From contig JAILNS010000006.1 of NCBI GenBank assembly GCA_024691305.1, positions 1-64,000 of the forward strand: 64,000 bases of DNA, given 5' to 3'. This DNA comes from Lachnospiraceae bacterium. GTDB lineage: Bacteria > Bacillota > Clostridia > Lachnospirales > Lachnospiraceae. Numbering within the stretch: the first letter of the stretch is position 1; each line of letters opens with the position of its first letter. Below are positions 35,321-44,753 of the stretch, in pieces. The notes below the pieces were generated by a model. That model saw nothing but the letters and a program-made list of their open reading frames with translations. It had not been told where the DNA came from and made no database searches. The position numbers were made by a program, and so were the translations under genes.

Positions 35321-35332
35321 TAAAAAAACCTG

Positions 35333-35362
35333 TTGACAAACCATATGACATAATGATTTAAT
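35333..35362 (+). promoter_or_regulatory. promoter of the trp operon
   Basis: TTGACA (35333-35338), 18-base spacer, TTTAAT (35357-35362). The expected transcript start at about 35369 lies just before the T-box leader. Confidence 0.72.
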
Positions 35363-35368
35363 CTTATC

Positions 35369-35651
35369 AAATACAAAACCGATGATGAGGAGTGAGTAAT
35401 TCTTACATAACTCTGCGGGAGCGAATCGCGGACGGTGGAAGCGCGGTGAAGAGCGTAAGAACGAATGGACCTCAGAGGGCAAACAGAAACGGGAAACCGG
35501 AGTATGAGCGACGGAGCAGGACTCTCCGTAATCAAAGGTCGGCATATGACAGTATGCGCAGAGTGGATGAGCGATCATCAAGCGGGGTGGCACCGCAGGT
35601 AGAATAAGAAACCTGTCCCGGCATTACAGTTTTTGTAATGCCGGTTTTTTT
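35369..35651 (+). promoter_or_regulatory. tryptophan T-box riboswitch (tRNA-Trp-sensing leader)
   Basis: Leader of about 280 bases. Stem I: GAGG (35387-35390) pairs with CCTC (35470-35473), and TTCTTAC (35400-35406) with GTAAGAA (35455-35461), leaving the specifier loop with AGTGAGTAA on one side and CGAATGGA on the other. The specifier codon is UGG (35466-35468), i.e. tryptophan. The T-box GGTGGCACC (35586-35594) has UGGC, whose C pairs with a G73 discriminator, as in tRNA-Trp. A terminator hairpin follows. Uncharged tRNA-Trp should favour read-through into trpC. Agreement of codon, T-box and downstream operon makes this a safe assignment. Confidence 0.95.
35618..35651 (+). terminator. T-box regulated terminator
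   Basis: Perfect 11-base stem CCGGCATTACA (35618-35628) and TGTAATGCCGG (35634-35644) with a 5-base loop and seven T (35645-35651), between the T-box motif and the trpC ribosome binding site. Confidence 0.93.
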
Positions 35652-35671
35652 ATGTGCTAAAAGGAGAAACC

Positions 35672-36457
35672 ATGATACTTCAGGATATCGTAAATGATAA
35701 AAAAGAAAGACTTCCAATGCATAAGGCAAAGATCTCCGAAAAGGAGATGAGAAGACTGGCTTACGAGGCACTTAATGAAAATACAAGACCCGAAGGGCTT
35801 TTTTATGAAAACATGAAAAAGAGCGGTATCTCGATAATAGGAGAATTTAAGAAAGCATCACCGAGTCTCGGACATATAGGTTCCAAGATCGACTTAACAG
35901 ACAGGATAGACGAATACAATGCTTCGGTAGATGCGATCTCATGTCTTACGGAAGAAGACCACTTCCTCGGAAACACGGATTATTTAAAAGACATAAGATC
36001 CAAGAGCAACCTCCCCATCCTGCGTAAGGATTTCATGATAGATGAGTATCAGTTCTATGAAGCTAAGGCGATAGGAGCCGATGCGGTGCTTCTTATAACG
36101 GCGATACTCGATGATGTAATGATGCGTGACTTCTACCAGCTTGCAACAGAACTTAAGCTGGATGTTCTGGTCGAGACTCACGACGAATACGAGATAGCAA
36201 GGGCGCTTAAGACAGATCCCAAGATCATCGGGGTCAACAACAGGAACTTAAAGGACTTCAGCATATCACTTGAAAACACCGGAAGGTTAAAAAAATATAT
36301 CCCAAAAGACAAGATATACATCGCGGAAAGCGGGATCATGGGTGATGAGGATGTAGCTTACTTAAAAGAAGTCGGAGTAGACGGATTCCTTATAGGAAGA
36401 GCCTTTATGGAAGCAGAAAATCCCGCAGAACTCGCAAGCAGATGGAAGGCACTGTAG
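35672..36457 (+). CDS. trpC: indole-3-glycerol-phosphate synthase
   Basis: 261 residues. (beta/alpha)8 barrel enzyme that closes CdRP to indoleglycerol phosphate. Motifs: FKKASPSLGHIG (Lys phosphate loop), CLTEEDHFLG, LPILRKDFMIDEYQ (catalytic Lys and Glu), IGVNNRNLKDF and IAESGIMG, IGRAFM at the end. ATG 35672 is behind AAAAGGAGAAACC; the longer frame is excluded because it starts in the terminator. First gene of the operon, directly after the T-box. A 16-base repeat separates it from trpF. Confidence 0.96.
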   Translation: MILQDIVNDKKERLPMHKAKISEKEMRRLAYEALNENTRPEGLFYENMKKSGISIIGEFKKASPSLGHIGSKIDLTDRIDEYNASVDAISCLTEEDHFLGNTDYLKDIRSKSNLPILRKDFMIDEYQFYEAKAIGADAVLLITAILDDVMMRDFYQLATELKLDVLVETHDEYEIARALKTDPKIIGVNNRNLKDFSISLENTGRLKKYIPKDKIYIAESGIMGDEDVAYLKEVGVDGFLIGRAFMEAENPAELASRWKAL

Positions 36458-36489
36458 TATGGCGTAAGGCGGCGGGCCGGATGAAGTAA

Positions 36490-36553
36490 ACGGCAGTCGA
36501 GCGAAACGGCAGTCGAACGAAACGGCAGTCGAATGAAACGGCAATGGAGCGAA
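36490..36553. repeat. four tandem copies of a 16-base unit between trpC and trpF
   Basis: Units at 36490-36505, 36506-36521, 36522-36537 and 36538-36553, form ACGGCAGTCGAGCGAA with single changes (GAG/GAA/GAA, CGAA/TGAA). The fourth copy differs at two positions (ACGGCAATGGAGCGAA). The length 16 is not a multiple of three and no frame of note runs through. It lies within the trp mRNA, just before the trpF ribosome binding site. Confidence 0.95.
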
Positions 36554-36569
36554 ACATAAAGGTGGTCGT

Positions 36570-37235
36570 ATGAAGATCAAGATATGCGGTATCACTAGAC
36601 CGGAAGAAATCGAATATTTAAATGAATACGCACCGGACTTTGCAGGCTTTGTTTTTTACGGGCCGAGCAAACGGAATGTGACAATAGAGCAGGCTGTGTC
36701 ACTTGCCAATCGGCTTTCCGAGGATATCAGGCGCGTAGCGGTAATGGTATCGCCGGAACCTGGAGATATCATTAAGATTCAGGAAACGGGAGTGTTTGAT
36801 ATCATACAGGTCCACAGGAAACTCAGCGATAAAGTCCTTGAATGTGCAAAACTTCCGGTCTGGTATGCGGTAAATATAGAAGGCGATATGGAAGAAGCGG
36901 TAAAGAATGCGATCGGGGAAATACCGGAAGCCTGTCGCGATAAGATAAGCGGTATAGTAGCGGATGCCAAGGATTTTGGGAGCGGAAAGACGTTTAACTG
37001 GCATAAGAGCAAAAGGATGTTAAAAGCCGGAACCCGCTCACCCGCAGATAAATACTCTTTTATCCTGGCAGGGGGATTGAATCCCGAAAATGTATCGGAG
37101 GGTATACGGATATTTGCTCCCGATGTGGTGGATGTAAGTTCCGGGGTAGAGGGAACAGACGGAAAAGACAAAGTTAAGATATCCGCTTTTATACAGGCGG
37201 TCAGATCATACGAAAGGATGGATCAGGATGAATAA
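36570..37235 (+). CDS. trpF: phosphoribosylanthranilate isomerase
   Basis: 221 residues, TIM barrel. [14 protein letters not shown] holds the catalytic Cys (residue about 6), [14 protein letters not shown] is the characteristic second loop, [10 protein letters not shown] the middle strand, and [10 protein letters not shown] plus [15 protein letters not shown] the C-terminal phosphate loops. Slightly longer than usual by a charged insert around [28 protein letters not shown] is the ribosome binding site. Ends with an 8-base overlap into trpB. Confidence 0.94.
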   Translation: MKIKICGITRPEEIEYLNEYAPDFAGFVFYGPSKRNVTIEQAVSLANRLSEDIRRVAVMVSPEPGDIIKIQETGVFDIIQVHRKLSDKVLECAKLPVWYAVNIEGDMEEAVKNAIGEIPEACRDKISGIVADAKDFGSGKTFNWHKSKRMLKAGTRSPADKYSFILAGGLNPENVSEGIRIFAPDVVDVSSGVEGTDGKDKVKISAFIQAVRSYERMDQDE

Positions 37236-38415
37236 AAAGGCATATTACGGAGAATACGGCGGACAGTTCGTATCGGAATCACTCATGAATACTCTTAACG
37301 AGATAGATGCCGCATTTGAAGAGGCGATAAGAGATCCCAAGTTCATTGAGCAGTATAACTACTATCTTAAGCAGTATGTCGGGAGAGAAACTCCGCTTTA
37401 TCTGGCGGAGCGCTTAAGTGAAAAATACGGTACGAAGATCTATTTAAAGCGTGAGGACTTAAATCATACCGGAGCTCACAAGATAAACAATGTTATAGGA
37501 CAGATACTTCTTGCAAAGCGTATGGGCAAGAAAAAGATCATAGCTGAGACCGGAGCTGGACAGCACGGCGTGGCAACTGCAACCGGTGCTGCACTTTTTA
37601 ACATGGAATGCACGGTATATATGGGCAAAGAAGATGTTAAAAGACAGGCTCTTAATGTGATGAGAATGGAAATGTTAGGTGCCAAGGTCGTATCTGTAGA
37701 ATCGGGCAGCAATACCCTTAAGGATGCCACCAATGAGGCGATAAGAACCTGGGCCAAGACCGCGGAAGATACATTTTATATCATCGGCTCTGCGATAGGC
37801 CCCTATCCTTATCCCAAGATGGTCAAGGAATTCCAGTCGGTCATATCTCGTGAAGCCAAAAAGCAGCATATGGAAGCAGAAGGCAGACTTCCCGATGTCG
37901 TTATGGCATGTGTGGGCGGCGGATCCAATTCGATCGGAATGTTTGCGGATTTCATAGACGAACCCGGAGTAGAACTCATAGGAGTTGAGGCAGCAGGCAA
38001 GGGAATAGATACGAACGAACATGCGGCTTCAATGTCCAAAGGACGTCCCGGGGTACTTCACGGAACCCGTTCATATCTTCTTCAGGACGAAGACGGAAAT
38101 GTACAGCTTGCACACTCGATCTCGGCAGGTCTTGATTATCCCGGTGTAGGTCCCGAACATGCATACCTTCACGATACCGGACGTGCCAAATATGTACCGA
38201 TCACCGATACGGAGGCTATGGATGCACTCATGGAGCTGACTCAGACAGAAGGTATAATCCCGGCCATAGAGAGTGCTCATGCAATGGCTTATGCCTTTAA
38301 GAAAGCTAAGGAGATGACACCGGAACAGTCGATGATCATATGTCTCTCCGGAAGAGGCGACAAGGATGTAAATACGATCTCCGATTACCTTGCAGGTAAA
38401 GGATATCTTAACTAA
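37228..38415 (+). CDS. trpB: tryptophan synthase beta chain
   Basis: 395 residues, PLP enzyme joining indole with serine. [15 protein letters not shown], the PLP lysine in [31 protein letters not shown] and the phosphate loop [11 protein letters not shown] are unmistakable. It belongs to the standard TrpB1 type. Starts inside the trpF end (8-base overlap), ATG behind AAAGGATGGATCAGG. Partner of trpA next. Confidence 0.97.
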   Translation: MNKKAYYGEYGGQFVSESLMNTLNEIDAAFEEAIRDPKFIEQYNYYLKQYVGRETPLYLAERLSEKYGTKIYLKREDLNHTGAHKINNVIGQILLAKRMGKKKIIAETGAGQHGVATATGAALFNMECTVYMGKEDVKRQALNVMRMEMLGAKVVSVESGSNTLKDATNEAIRTWAKTAEDTFYIIGSAIGPYPYPKMVKEFQSVISREAKKQHMEAEGRLPDVVMACVGGGSNSIGMFADFIDEPGVELIGVEAAGKGIDTNEHAASMSKGRPGVLHGTRSYLLQDEDGNVQLAHSISAGLDYPGVGPEHAYLHDTGRAKYVPITDTEAMDALMELTQTEGIIPAIESAHAMAYAFKKAKEMTPEQSMIICLSGRGDKDVNTISDYLAGKGYLN

Positions 38416-38446
38416 AAGCACGATACAGGTGCACAAAGGAGATTAT

Positions 38447-39235
38447 ATGAACAGGATAGAGTACAGATTAAATACATTAAAAGAAAAAAATGAAAAAGCA
38501 TTCATAACATATATAACCGCAGGTCTTCCGGATATGGAAACGACTGCAAAGATCATCAAGGCGCAGGAAGATGTCGATGTCATAGAGCTTGGAATACCTT
38601 TTTCGGATCCGATAGCGGACGGACCCGTGATACAGCAGGCGTCATTCGAAGCGATACAGGGCGGTGCATCTTTAAATAAGACCCTGGAACTCATGAAGAA
38701 ACTCAGAACCGAAGGCGTAGATAAGCCGATACTTTTTATGCTCTATTACAACACCATAGTCGGAAGGGGCATAGAGAACTTTGTTTCGGCATGCAGGGAA
38801 GCAGGAGTTGACGGACTTATAGTTCCCGACCTTCCTCTTGAAGAACAGGAGAACCTTCAAAATGCACTAAAAGGTGATGACACTACGATACTTATCCAGC
38901 TTGTATCCCCGGTATCAAAGGAGCGGATCCCTAAGATACTCGAAGGCGCAAGAGGATTTGTGTACTGCGTATCGTCGATGGGCGTGACCGGTCAGGCAGC
39001 GGATTTCCACAGGGAGGTCATGGACTATCTTAAGTCGGTCAAGGCGGTATCGAAGATCCCGGTCATGATGGGCTTTGGCATCAGGGAAGCAGAGGATGTG
39101 TGTCCCATGAAGGACATTATAGATGGTGCAATCGTAGGCTCCCATTTCATAAATATCATGAGAAAAGCCGGATTTGATCCTGCGGCCGCAAAAGAGTACA
39201 CCGCAAAGTTTAAGAGCGAATTAAATGCAATGTAA
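38447..39235 (+). CDS. trpA: tryptophan synthase alpha chain
   Basis: 262 residues. TIM barrel releasing indole from indoleglycerol phosphate; catalytic Glu in VIELGIPFSDPIADGP and Asp in DGLIVPDLPLEE are visible, also GFGIREAED and the phosphate loop IVGSHFIN. ATG 38447 has CAAAGGAGATTAT in front; the frame extending back into the end of trpB is not used. Complete, with the usual family length. Confidence 0.96.
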   Translation: MNRIEYRLNTLKEKNEKAFITYITAGLPDMETTAKIIKAQEDVDVIELGIPFSDPIADGPVIQQASFEAIQGGASLNKTLELMKKLRTEGVDKPILFMLYYNTIVGRGIENFVSACREAGVDGLIVPDLPLEEQENLQNALKGDDTTILIQLVSPVSKERIPKILEGARGFVYCVSSMGVTGQAADFHREVMDYLKSVKAVSKIPVMMGFGIREAEDVCPMKDIIDGAIVGSHFINIMRKAGFDPAAAKEYTAKFKSELNAM

Positions 39236-39301
39236 TGCCCTGAAAATGTGAGAGTTTTAAGGATGTAAGAAAACACCAAACGAGATGTAGGAGGAAGAAA
39301 A

Positions 39302-40324
39302 ATGATCAAAGAAGCGATTGAGAAAATAGTACTTAAGGAAGACCTGACCTATGAAGAAGCATATACCGTGATGAATGAGATCATGGACGGTGAGAGTTCG
39401 GCAACTCAGAATGCTGCATTTCTTGCAGCGCTGTCTACCAAGAGTGCCAAGGCCGAGACCATAGATGAGATCAAGGGCTGTGCGGCAGCTATGCGTGAGC
39501 ATGCTACAAGAGTTGATACCGGTGATATGGAAACCCTGGAGATAGTGGGAACCGGCGGAGACAGAGCCGGAAGCTTCAATATATCCACGACGACAGCGTT
39601 TGTTACTGCGGCAGCAGGCGTTAAGGTAGCAAAGCACGGAAACAGGGCAGCATCATCACTTTCAGGAACCGCTGACTGTCTGGAAGCACTCGGCGCAAAC
39701 ATAGATCTTGATCCCGAGAAGTGTGTAAGCCTTTTGAAGGATACGGGATTTTGCTTCTTCTTTGCACAGAAATATCATACATCCATGAAGTATGTGGGTG
39801 CGATCAGAAGAGAACTCGGATTCAGGACAGTGTTCAATATCCTCGGACCTCTTACCAATCCCGCATGTCCCAAGAGACAACTCCTCGGAGTATACGATGA
39901 ATATCTGATCGAGCCTCTTGCACAGGTTCTTAGCGGACTCGGAGTAGAGAGAGGAATGGTCGTATACGGCAAAGAGAAACTTGATGAGATCACTGCGGTC
40001 GGTCCGACAGCGGTCTGCGAGTTCAAGGAAGGATGGTATAAGACCTACGAGATCACTCCCGAGCAGTTTGGCTTCCAAAGATGCTCAAAAGAAGATTTGA
40101 AAGGAGCATCTCCCGAAGAAAATGCCAATATGACACGTGACATATTATCAGGCAAAGATAAAGGCCCCAAGAGAGATACGGTACTTATGAATGCGGGCGC
40201 TGCACTCTATATAGCTGACAAGGCTTCATCCATAGAAGAGGGTGTGAAACTGGCTGCGAAACTTATAGATGACGGCAGTGCGCTTAAGGCAATGGAGAAA
40301 TTCATAGCCGCATCAAAGGCGTGA
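39302..40324 (+). CDS. trpD: anthranilate phosphoribosyltransferase
   Basis: 340 residues. [20 protein letters not shown] (PRPP loop), [21 protein letters not shown] and [20 protein letters not shown] are the signature blocks; the metal-binding DE region is in [13 protein letters not shown]. Follows trpA by 66 bases, behind GGAGGAAGAAAA. It stands after trpA instead of between trpG and trpC as in most operons. Complete. Confidence 0.96.
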   Translation: MIKEAIEKIVLKEDLTYEEAYTVMNEIMDGESSATQNAAFLAALSTKSAKAETIDEIKGCAAAMREHATRVDTGDMETLEIVGTGGDRAGSFNISTTTAFVTAAAGVKVAKHGNRAASSLSGTADCLEALGANIDLDPEKCVSLLKDTGFCFFFAQKYHTSMKYVGAIRRELGFRTVFNILGPLTNPACPKRQLLGVYDEYLIEPLAQVLSGLGVERGMVVYGKEKLDEITAVGPTAVCEFKEGWYKTYEITPEQFGFQRCSKEDLKGASPEENANMTRDILSGKDKGPKRDTVLMNAGAALYIADKASSIEEGVKLAAKLIDDGSALKAMEKFIAASKA

Positions 40325-40354
40325 GATAAGTCCATGTGAGGTAATGGAGGAAAT

Positions 40355-41827
40355 ATGTTTACACCTAAGATGGAAGAACTTGAGCACTTCAAAAAGGAAG
40401 GCTACAGATACTGTCCTATCAAGACGGAGATTTTTTCCGATATCAGGACTCCCATAGAAGTGCTTAGGATATTAAAAGCAAGAAGCGCCCACGTGTATAT
40501 GCTCGGGAGTGTGGAAAACCAGGAACGCTGGGGAAGATATACTTTTTTGGGTTATGATCCTACGCTGTGCGTTACATGTATCGACGGACATCTGTCTGCA
40601 ACTGACAGTTCGGGAAACATAGTGCACACCGAAGAAACAAGTCATCCCGCAGGGTATCTTGCGAAGCTTACAGACAGTTACCGCTGCCCGAGGATGGATT
40701 CTTTTCCTGCTTTTACCGGTGGGCTGGTAGGATATTTCGCATACGATTATATAAAATATGCGGAACCGGAGCTTAAACTGGATGCAGCTGACGAAGAGCA
40801 CTTTCGCGATGTGGATCTTATGCTTTTTGACAAGGTCATATGCTTCGACAATCTTAAGCAAAAGATCATAGTGATCGCCCAGGTGTGTCTGGATGATATC
40901 GAGGCTTCCTATAAAAAAGCACAGGACTCGATAGAAGAGATACTGGACCTTATCGTAAACGGTACTTATTCGGATAAGGAGAGCGGAAGTCTTAAATCCG
41001 ACTACAGGCCTCTGTTTGATGAAGCCTCTTTTTGCAGGATGGTTGAGAAGGCCAAGAATTACATTTACGAGGGCGATATTTTCCAGGTGGTACTTTCAAA
41101 CAGGCTTGAAGCCGATTTTGAAGGAAGTCTTCTTAATACTTACAGGGTGCTTCGGACGATCAATCCGTCTCCTTATATGTTCTATTTTTCCGGAGACGAC
41201 ATGGAGGTAGCGGGCGCATCTCCTGAGACTCTTGTTAAATGCGAGCAGGGTGAACTTCATACTTTTCCGCTTGCCGGAACACGTCCCAGGGGAAAGGATG
41301 AAAAAGAGGATAAGGCTCTCGAGGAAGAACTGCTTGCGGACGAGAAGGAACGTGCAGAGCACAATATGCTCGTCGACCTTGGACGTAACGACATAGGCAG
41401 GATCAGTGAATTTAATTCCGTGGAAGTAGAGAAATACATGTCGATCGAGAGGTTTTCACATGTCATGCATATAGGATCCACGGTAAAAGGAACACTCAGA
41501 TATGATCTTAATGTACTAAGTGCCATAGATTCGATCCTTCCCGCAGGGACTCTTTCAGGAGCCCCCAAGATCCGTGCATGCGAGATCATAAACGAACTGG
41601 AAGACAATAAGCGCGGTATATACGGAGGTGCCATAGGTTATATCGATTTTACGGGCAATCTTGATACATGTATCGCGATCCGTATCGCATATAAGAAAAA
41701 CGGAAAGGTGTTTGTAAGGTCCGGAGCCGGGATAGTAGCGGATTCGGAACCGGAAAAAGAATACCGTGAATGTATAAACAAGGCCAAGGCGGTCATGGAA
41801 GCGATACGCCGGGCGGATTCATTGTAA
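40355..41827 (+). CDS. trpE: anthranilate synthase component I
   Basis: 490 residues. Chorismate-binding fold with SPYMFYFSGDDMEVAGASPE, LAGTRPRGKDEKEDKALEEE, EHNMLVDLGRNDIGRI and GTLSGAPKIRACEII near the C-terminus; N-terminal region has the tryptophan-inhibition type sequence (SVENQERWGRYTFLG). It combines chorismate with ammonia from trpG to give anthranilate. Ribosome binding site AATGGAGGAAAT. The amidotransferase is a separate gene 12 bases downstream. Confidence 0.96.
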   Translation: MFTPKMEELEHFKKEGYRYCPIKTEIFSDIRTPIEVLRILKARSAHVYMLGSVENQERWGRYTFLGYDPTLCVTCIDGHLSATDSSGNIVHTEETSHPAGYLAKLTDSYRCPRMDSFPAFTGGLVGYFAYDYIKYAEPELKLDAADEEHFRDVDLMLFDKVICFDNLKQKIIVIAQVCLDDIEASYKKAQDSIEEILDLIVNGTYSDKESGSLKSDYRPLFDEASFCRMVEKAKNYIYEGDIFQVVLSNRLEADFEGSLLNTYRVLRTINPSPYMFYFSGDDMEVAGASPETLVKCEQGELHTFPLAGTRPRGKDEKEDKALEEELLADEKERAEHNMLVDLGRNDIGRISEFNSVEVEKYMSIERFSHVMHIGSTVKGTLRYDLNVLSAIDSILPAGTLSGAPKIRACEIINELEDNKRGIYGGAIGYIDFTGNLDTCIAIRIAYKKNGKVFVRSGAGIVADSEPEKEYRECINKAKAVMEAIRRADSL

Positions 41828-41839
41828 GGAAGGATATTT

Positions 41840-42415
41840 ATGACTCTTCTTATAGACAATTATGACAGCTTTTCATATAATCTTTATCAGTATTTGGGAA
41901 GTATTGAACCCGATATCCGTGTCATCAGAAATGATGAAATGAGCGTGGAGGAGATCAAAGCCTTAAAGCCCGATCATATAGTGATATCACCGGGGCCCGG
42001 GAAGCCGTCCGATGCAGGAATATGCGAGGATGTGATATCAAAGCTCGGACCCTATCATCCCATACTCGGGGTGTGTCTGGGACATCAGGCTATATGTGAG
42101 ACATACGGGGCGGTTGTAGATCACGCAGGCAGACTTATGCATGGCAAACAGTCCGTTGCAAAGGTTGACACAGACTCTGTGCTTTTTAAAGGATTACCGG
42201 AAAGTATCGGTGTAGCAAGATATCATTCTCTTTCTGCCGTCAGCAAAACAATGCCTGACTGTCTTCGTATTACTGCCACAAGTGACGATGGGGAGATAAT
42301 GGCTGTAGAGCATATCGAGTATCCTGTATACGGCGTTCAGTTTCATCCCGAATCGATTCTTACTCCGGACGGAATGAAGATAATAGAGAACTTCATGACG
42401 ATCGGAGCCGTATAG
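41840..42415 (+). CDS. trpG: anthranilate synthase component II (glutamine amidotransferase)
   Basis: 191 residues, class I glutamine amidotransferase: oxyanion motif ISPGPGKPSDAGI, nucleophile Cys in GVCLGHQAICE, and the His/Glu pair in VQFHPESILTPDG. It hydrolyses glutamine and passes ammonia to trpE; it may also serve PabB. Last of the operon's seven trp genes. Complete; a short AT-rich hairpin precedes the next gene, which may be still in the same transcript. Confidence 0.95.
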   Translation: MTLLIDNYDSFSYNLYQYLGSIEPDIRVIRNDEMSVEEIKALKPDHIVISPGPGKPSDAGICEDVISKLGPYHPILGVCLGHQAICETYGAVVDHAGRLMHGKQSVAKVDTDSVLFKGLPESIGVARYHSLSAVSKTMPDCLRITATSDDGEIMAVEHIEYPVYGVQFHPESILTPDGMKIIENFMTIGAV

Positions 42416-42447
42416 ATTCATATGTTTTATATGAAGGGGGTTAATTT

Positions 42448-43464
42448 ATGAAGGCATTGTTGATAGGCGGTACCGGCACGATAAGTATGGCCATTACGAA
42501 GAAACTCGTTAAAGACGGGTGGGAAGTATTTTTATTAAACCGCGGAACCAGAAGCGCAGAACTTCCCGACGGTGTCAAGGTGATCGTGGCTGATATTAAC
42601 GACGAAGCCGCCGTACTTAAGGGCATAGGTGATGAACACTATGACTGCGTGTGCGAGTTCATAGGCTTTACCAAAGAGCAGGTCGAGAGAGACTATCGTC
42701 TTTTTAAGGGACGGACCAATCAGTACATCTATATAAGTTCCGCATCGGCATATCATAAGCCGGTAGGAAGCTATATCATCAACGAGGGGACAACCCTTGC
42801 AAATCCTTACTGGCAGTATTCACGTGATAAGATCGCATGTGAGGAATTCCTTATGAGCAAGTATCGCGAAGAAGGTTTCCCGATAACCATAGTCCGTCCT
42901 TCACATACTTATGATGAAAGAAGCATCCCGCTCGGAGTACACGGAGCTAAAGGGTCATGGCAGGTGATAAAGAGAATGATGGAAGATAAGCCCGTCATCA
43001 TTCACGGCGACGGAATGAGTCTGTGGACGCTTACCTTTAATACGGATTTTGCGATCGGATATACGGGACTCATGGGCAACCGCCATGCGATAGGCGAAGC
43101 ATTCCAGATCACCTGCGATGAGACACTCACATGGAATCAGATATATCAGACCATAGCGGATGCGCTCGGAGTAACACTTCATCCTTATCATGTATCTTCG
43201 GATTTCCTTTCGGAAGTAGGAAAGCAGTATGATTACATCGGCTCACTTATAGGCGATAAATCCAACTCTGTAGTATTTGAAAACAGTAAGCTTAAGAGCC
43301 TCGTTCCCCAGATGACTACATATGTTCCTTTCCATCTTGGTGTAAGGAAATGCATCGACTACATACTTGCACATCCCGAATGTCAGGTTGAAGATCCCGA
43401 GTTTGATGAGTGGTGCGACAAGGTCATAGCAGAAATAGATGAACTGAAGAATAAGATAAAATAA
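42448..43464 (+). CDS. NAD-dependent epimerase/dehydratase family protein (extended SDR, atypical)
   Basis: 338 residues. N-terminal Rossmann motif LLIGGTGTISMAITKKLVKD is a GGTGxI variant; YISSASAYHKPVG and YWQYSRDKIACEEFLMS give a Ser/Tyr-x3-Lys like set (YSRDK), and a C-terminal domain with IIHGDGMSLWTLTFNTDFAIGY resembles the CSP41/isoflavone-reductase-like group. The substrate is probably a nucleotide sugar, not shown. GAAGGGGGTTAA is the ribosome binding site. It lies 32 bases after trpG and 12 bases before a terminator, so the trp transcript may end here. Confidence 0.85.
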   Translation: MKALLIGGTGTISMAITKKLVKDGWEVFLLNRGTRSAELPDGVKVIVADINDEAAVLKGIGDEHYDCVCEFIGFTKEQVERDYRLFKGRTNQYIYISSASAYHKPVGSYIINEGTTLANPYWQYSRDKIACEEFLMSKYREEGFPITIVRPSHTYDERSIPLGVHGAKGSWQVIKRMMEDKPVIIHGDGMSLWTLTFNTDFAIGYTGLMGNRHAIGEAFQITCDETLTWNQIYQTIADALGVTLHPYHVSSDFLSEVGKQYDYIGSLIGDKSNSVVFENSKLKSLVPQMTTYVPFHLGVRKCIDYILAHPECQVEDPEFDEWCDKVIAEIDELKNKIK

Positions 43465-43476
43465 GAATTGACAGAC

Positions 43477-43503
43477 AAAAGACCCCGGAGACCGGGGTCT
43501 TTT
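43477..43503. terminator. bidirectional terminator between epimerase and flavodoxin genes
   Basis: Stem GACCCCGG (43481-43488) and CCGGGGTC (43492-43499), 3-base loop, flanked by AAAA and TTTT, so it can work for the plus-strand trp/epimerase message and for the minus-strand flavodoxin operon. Confidence 0.92.
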
Positions 43504-43587
43504 GCATGTTTAAAGAAGGATTCAAAACTGCGAAGTTAGTTATTAAGCGTTTTTTATAAGCGTCAGTGGAAACTTCCCCAGGCGCCG

Positions 43588-44022
43588 TCAGGCATTTCTT
43601 GCAAGTGTGCGGCCGAGATCTTTTAAAGCCTCGATCGTGTCATCTGTCGGAGCACCGAGAACGGTAACACCTTCACCGTTTACCACTGTTGCACCATCTG
43701 CGGATATGCGGCTTTCCCAGTCACGCATCCATTCCTGATTGCCCCAGCCGTATGATCCGAAAAGACCGATCTGCTTACCGCCTATCGCTCCGTCAAGATC
43801 TGACATAAAGGGTTCCATTTCACTTTCTTCAAGCTGCTCAGCACCCATTGAAGGGCAACCCAGAGCGAATGCCTTTGCACTTTTTAAAGATTCAATATCG
43901 GCACTGCCAACGGGGATGAGTTCTGCCTCTCCTCCGGCATCTTTAACCCCGTCTGCAACACTCTGTGCCATAGCGGCTGTATTACCTGTTCCGCTCCAAA
44001 AAACTATAGATACTTTACTCAT
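43588..44022 (-). CDS. flavodoxin
   Basis: 144 residues. FMN phosphate loop IVFWSGTGNTAAMAQSVADG at the start and the ring-binding loops GCPSMGAEQLEESEME (first) and FGSYGWGNQEWMRDW (second) are typical short-chain flavodoxin. It replaces ferredoxin as a low-potential electron carrier, often when iron is scarce. Start ATG at 44022, with GAAAGGATGG in front; the longer upstream frame is dropped. Downstream of DUF3793 on the same strand, separated by a perfect 16-base triplicate. Confidence 0.92.
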   Translation of the reverse strand: MSKVSIVFWSGTGNTAAMAQSVADGVKDAGGEAELIPVGSADIESLKSAKAFALGCPSMGAEQLEESEMEPFMSDLDGAIGGKQIGLFGSYGWGNQEWMRDWESRISADGATVVNGEGVTVLGAPTDDTIEALKDLGRTLARNA

Positions 44023-44044
44023 GATGTATACCATCCTTTCCAAA

Positions 44045-44092
44045 TAAATGTTTGTAATGATAAATGTTTGTAATGATAAATGTTTGTAATGA
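44045..44092. repeat. three perfect tandem copies of a 16-base unit
   Basis: TAAATGTTTGTAATGA at 44045-44060, 44061-44076 and 44077-44092, identical in all positions. It spans the gap between the DUF3793 stop (44095) and the flavodoxin ribosome binding site, within one transcript. Identity suggests recent expansion. Confidence 0.97.
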
Positions 44093-44094
44093 TG

Positions 44095-44649
44095 TCAGCA
44101 AGTGCTGACAATCAACTGGGCAAGCGGTCTGCCGCCTGCCAATTCTTTGCAATAAACTTCAGTACACTTTCTGAATTTTGCAAATGTTTTTTCTGCCTTT
44201 TCCCTGTTTGTGTATACCTTCCAGAAACCTATGCATTTAACTCCGTTGTCCGGATCTTTCATAAAGCCTTCGACATCCGAAGGAGGATAACCTAAGAAAA
44301 GTCCGATCTCGTGCGGAAAATCCTTATCATCCGTAAGGCGTCTTATAAGTTGGACAACACATCTGTCGGCGTTGCCGCATATATAGCCTTTTTTCTTCAG
44401 GATATTACGTGCCAGGGGACAGTTTAAATCTTTGTCCAGACGATCCGGGCGATATACATATATAAGTGTATGTGATTCCGTTTTCCTGACAGGTACGGCT
44501 CTTAATCCTTTGGGTGTGAGCAAACGGTTTAAGTCTCTTAATTCCCCGGTGGGATCATTAAGTTCCCTGTTCTTTACAGAGAACAGGCTTCCCGTTTTAA
44601 GTCCTGCAAGTGTCGGAGAACAGTGTTCGACTATATACGTATCAGGCAT
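44095..44649 (-). CDS. DUF3793 family protein
   Basis: 184 residues. Conserved blocks of DUF3793 are visible: the CSPTLAGLKTGSLFS start, LNCPLARNILKKKGY, HEIGLFLGYPPSDVEGFM and KCIGFWKVYTNREKA. The family recurs beside flavodoxin genes in Clostridia and is thought to belong to iron limitation responses, without a known activity. ATG 44649 has AAGGAGATCATAC in front; an ATG 33 bases upstream is weaker. Two GTTAG-N6-CTAAC sites lie upstream, one over the promoter. Co-transcribed with flavodoxin. Confidence 0.82.
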   Translation of the reverse strand: MPDTYIVEHCSPTLAGLKTGSLFSVKNRELNDPTGELRDLNRLLTPKGLRAVPVRKTESHTLIYVYRPDRLDKDLNCPLARNILKKKGYICGNADRCVVQLIRRLTDDKDFPHEIGLFLGYPPSDVEGFMKDPDNGVKCIGFWKVYTNREKAEKTFAKFRKCTEVYCKELAGGRPLAQLIVSTC

Positions 44650-44672
44650 GTATGATCTCCTTGGATCGTTGT

Positions 44673-44690
44673 AGTTAGTCACAACTAACT
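44673..44690. promoter_or_regulatory. GTTAG-N6-CTAAC palindrome A in the DUF3793 leader
   Basis: AGTTAGT (44673-44679), CACA, ACTAACT (44684-44690), read as GTTAG-TCACAA-CTAAC at 44674-44689. It lies in the leader, between promoter and ribosome binding site, and is one of three sites of the same form in 620 bases. Confidence 0.6.
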
Positions 44691-44753
44691 CGCGCTTTTA
44701 AATAAAGCCGCTGGTTATACGCACGGCGGTTTTATGACGTAACAAAAGTCCTG

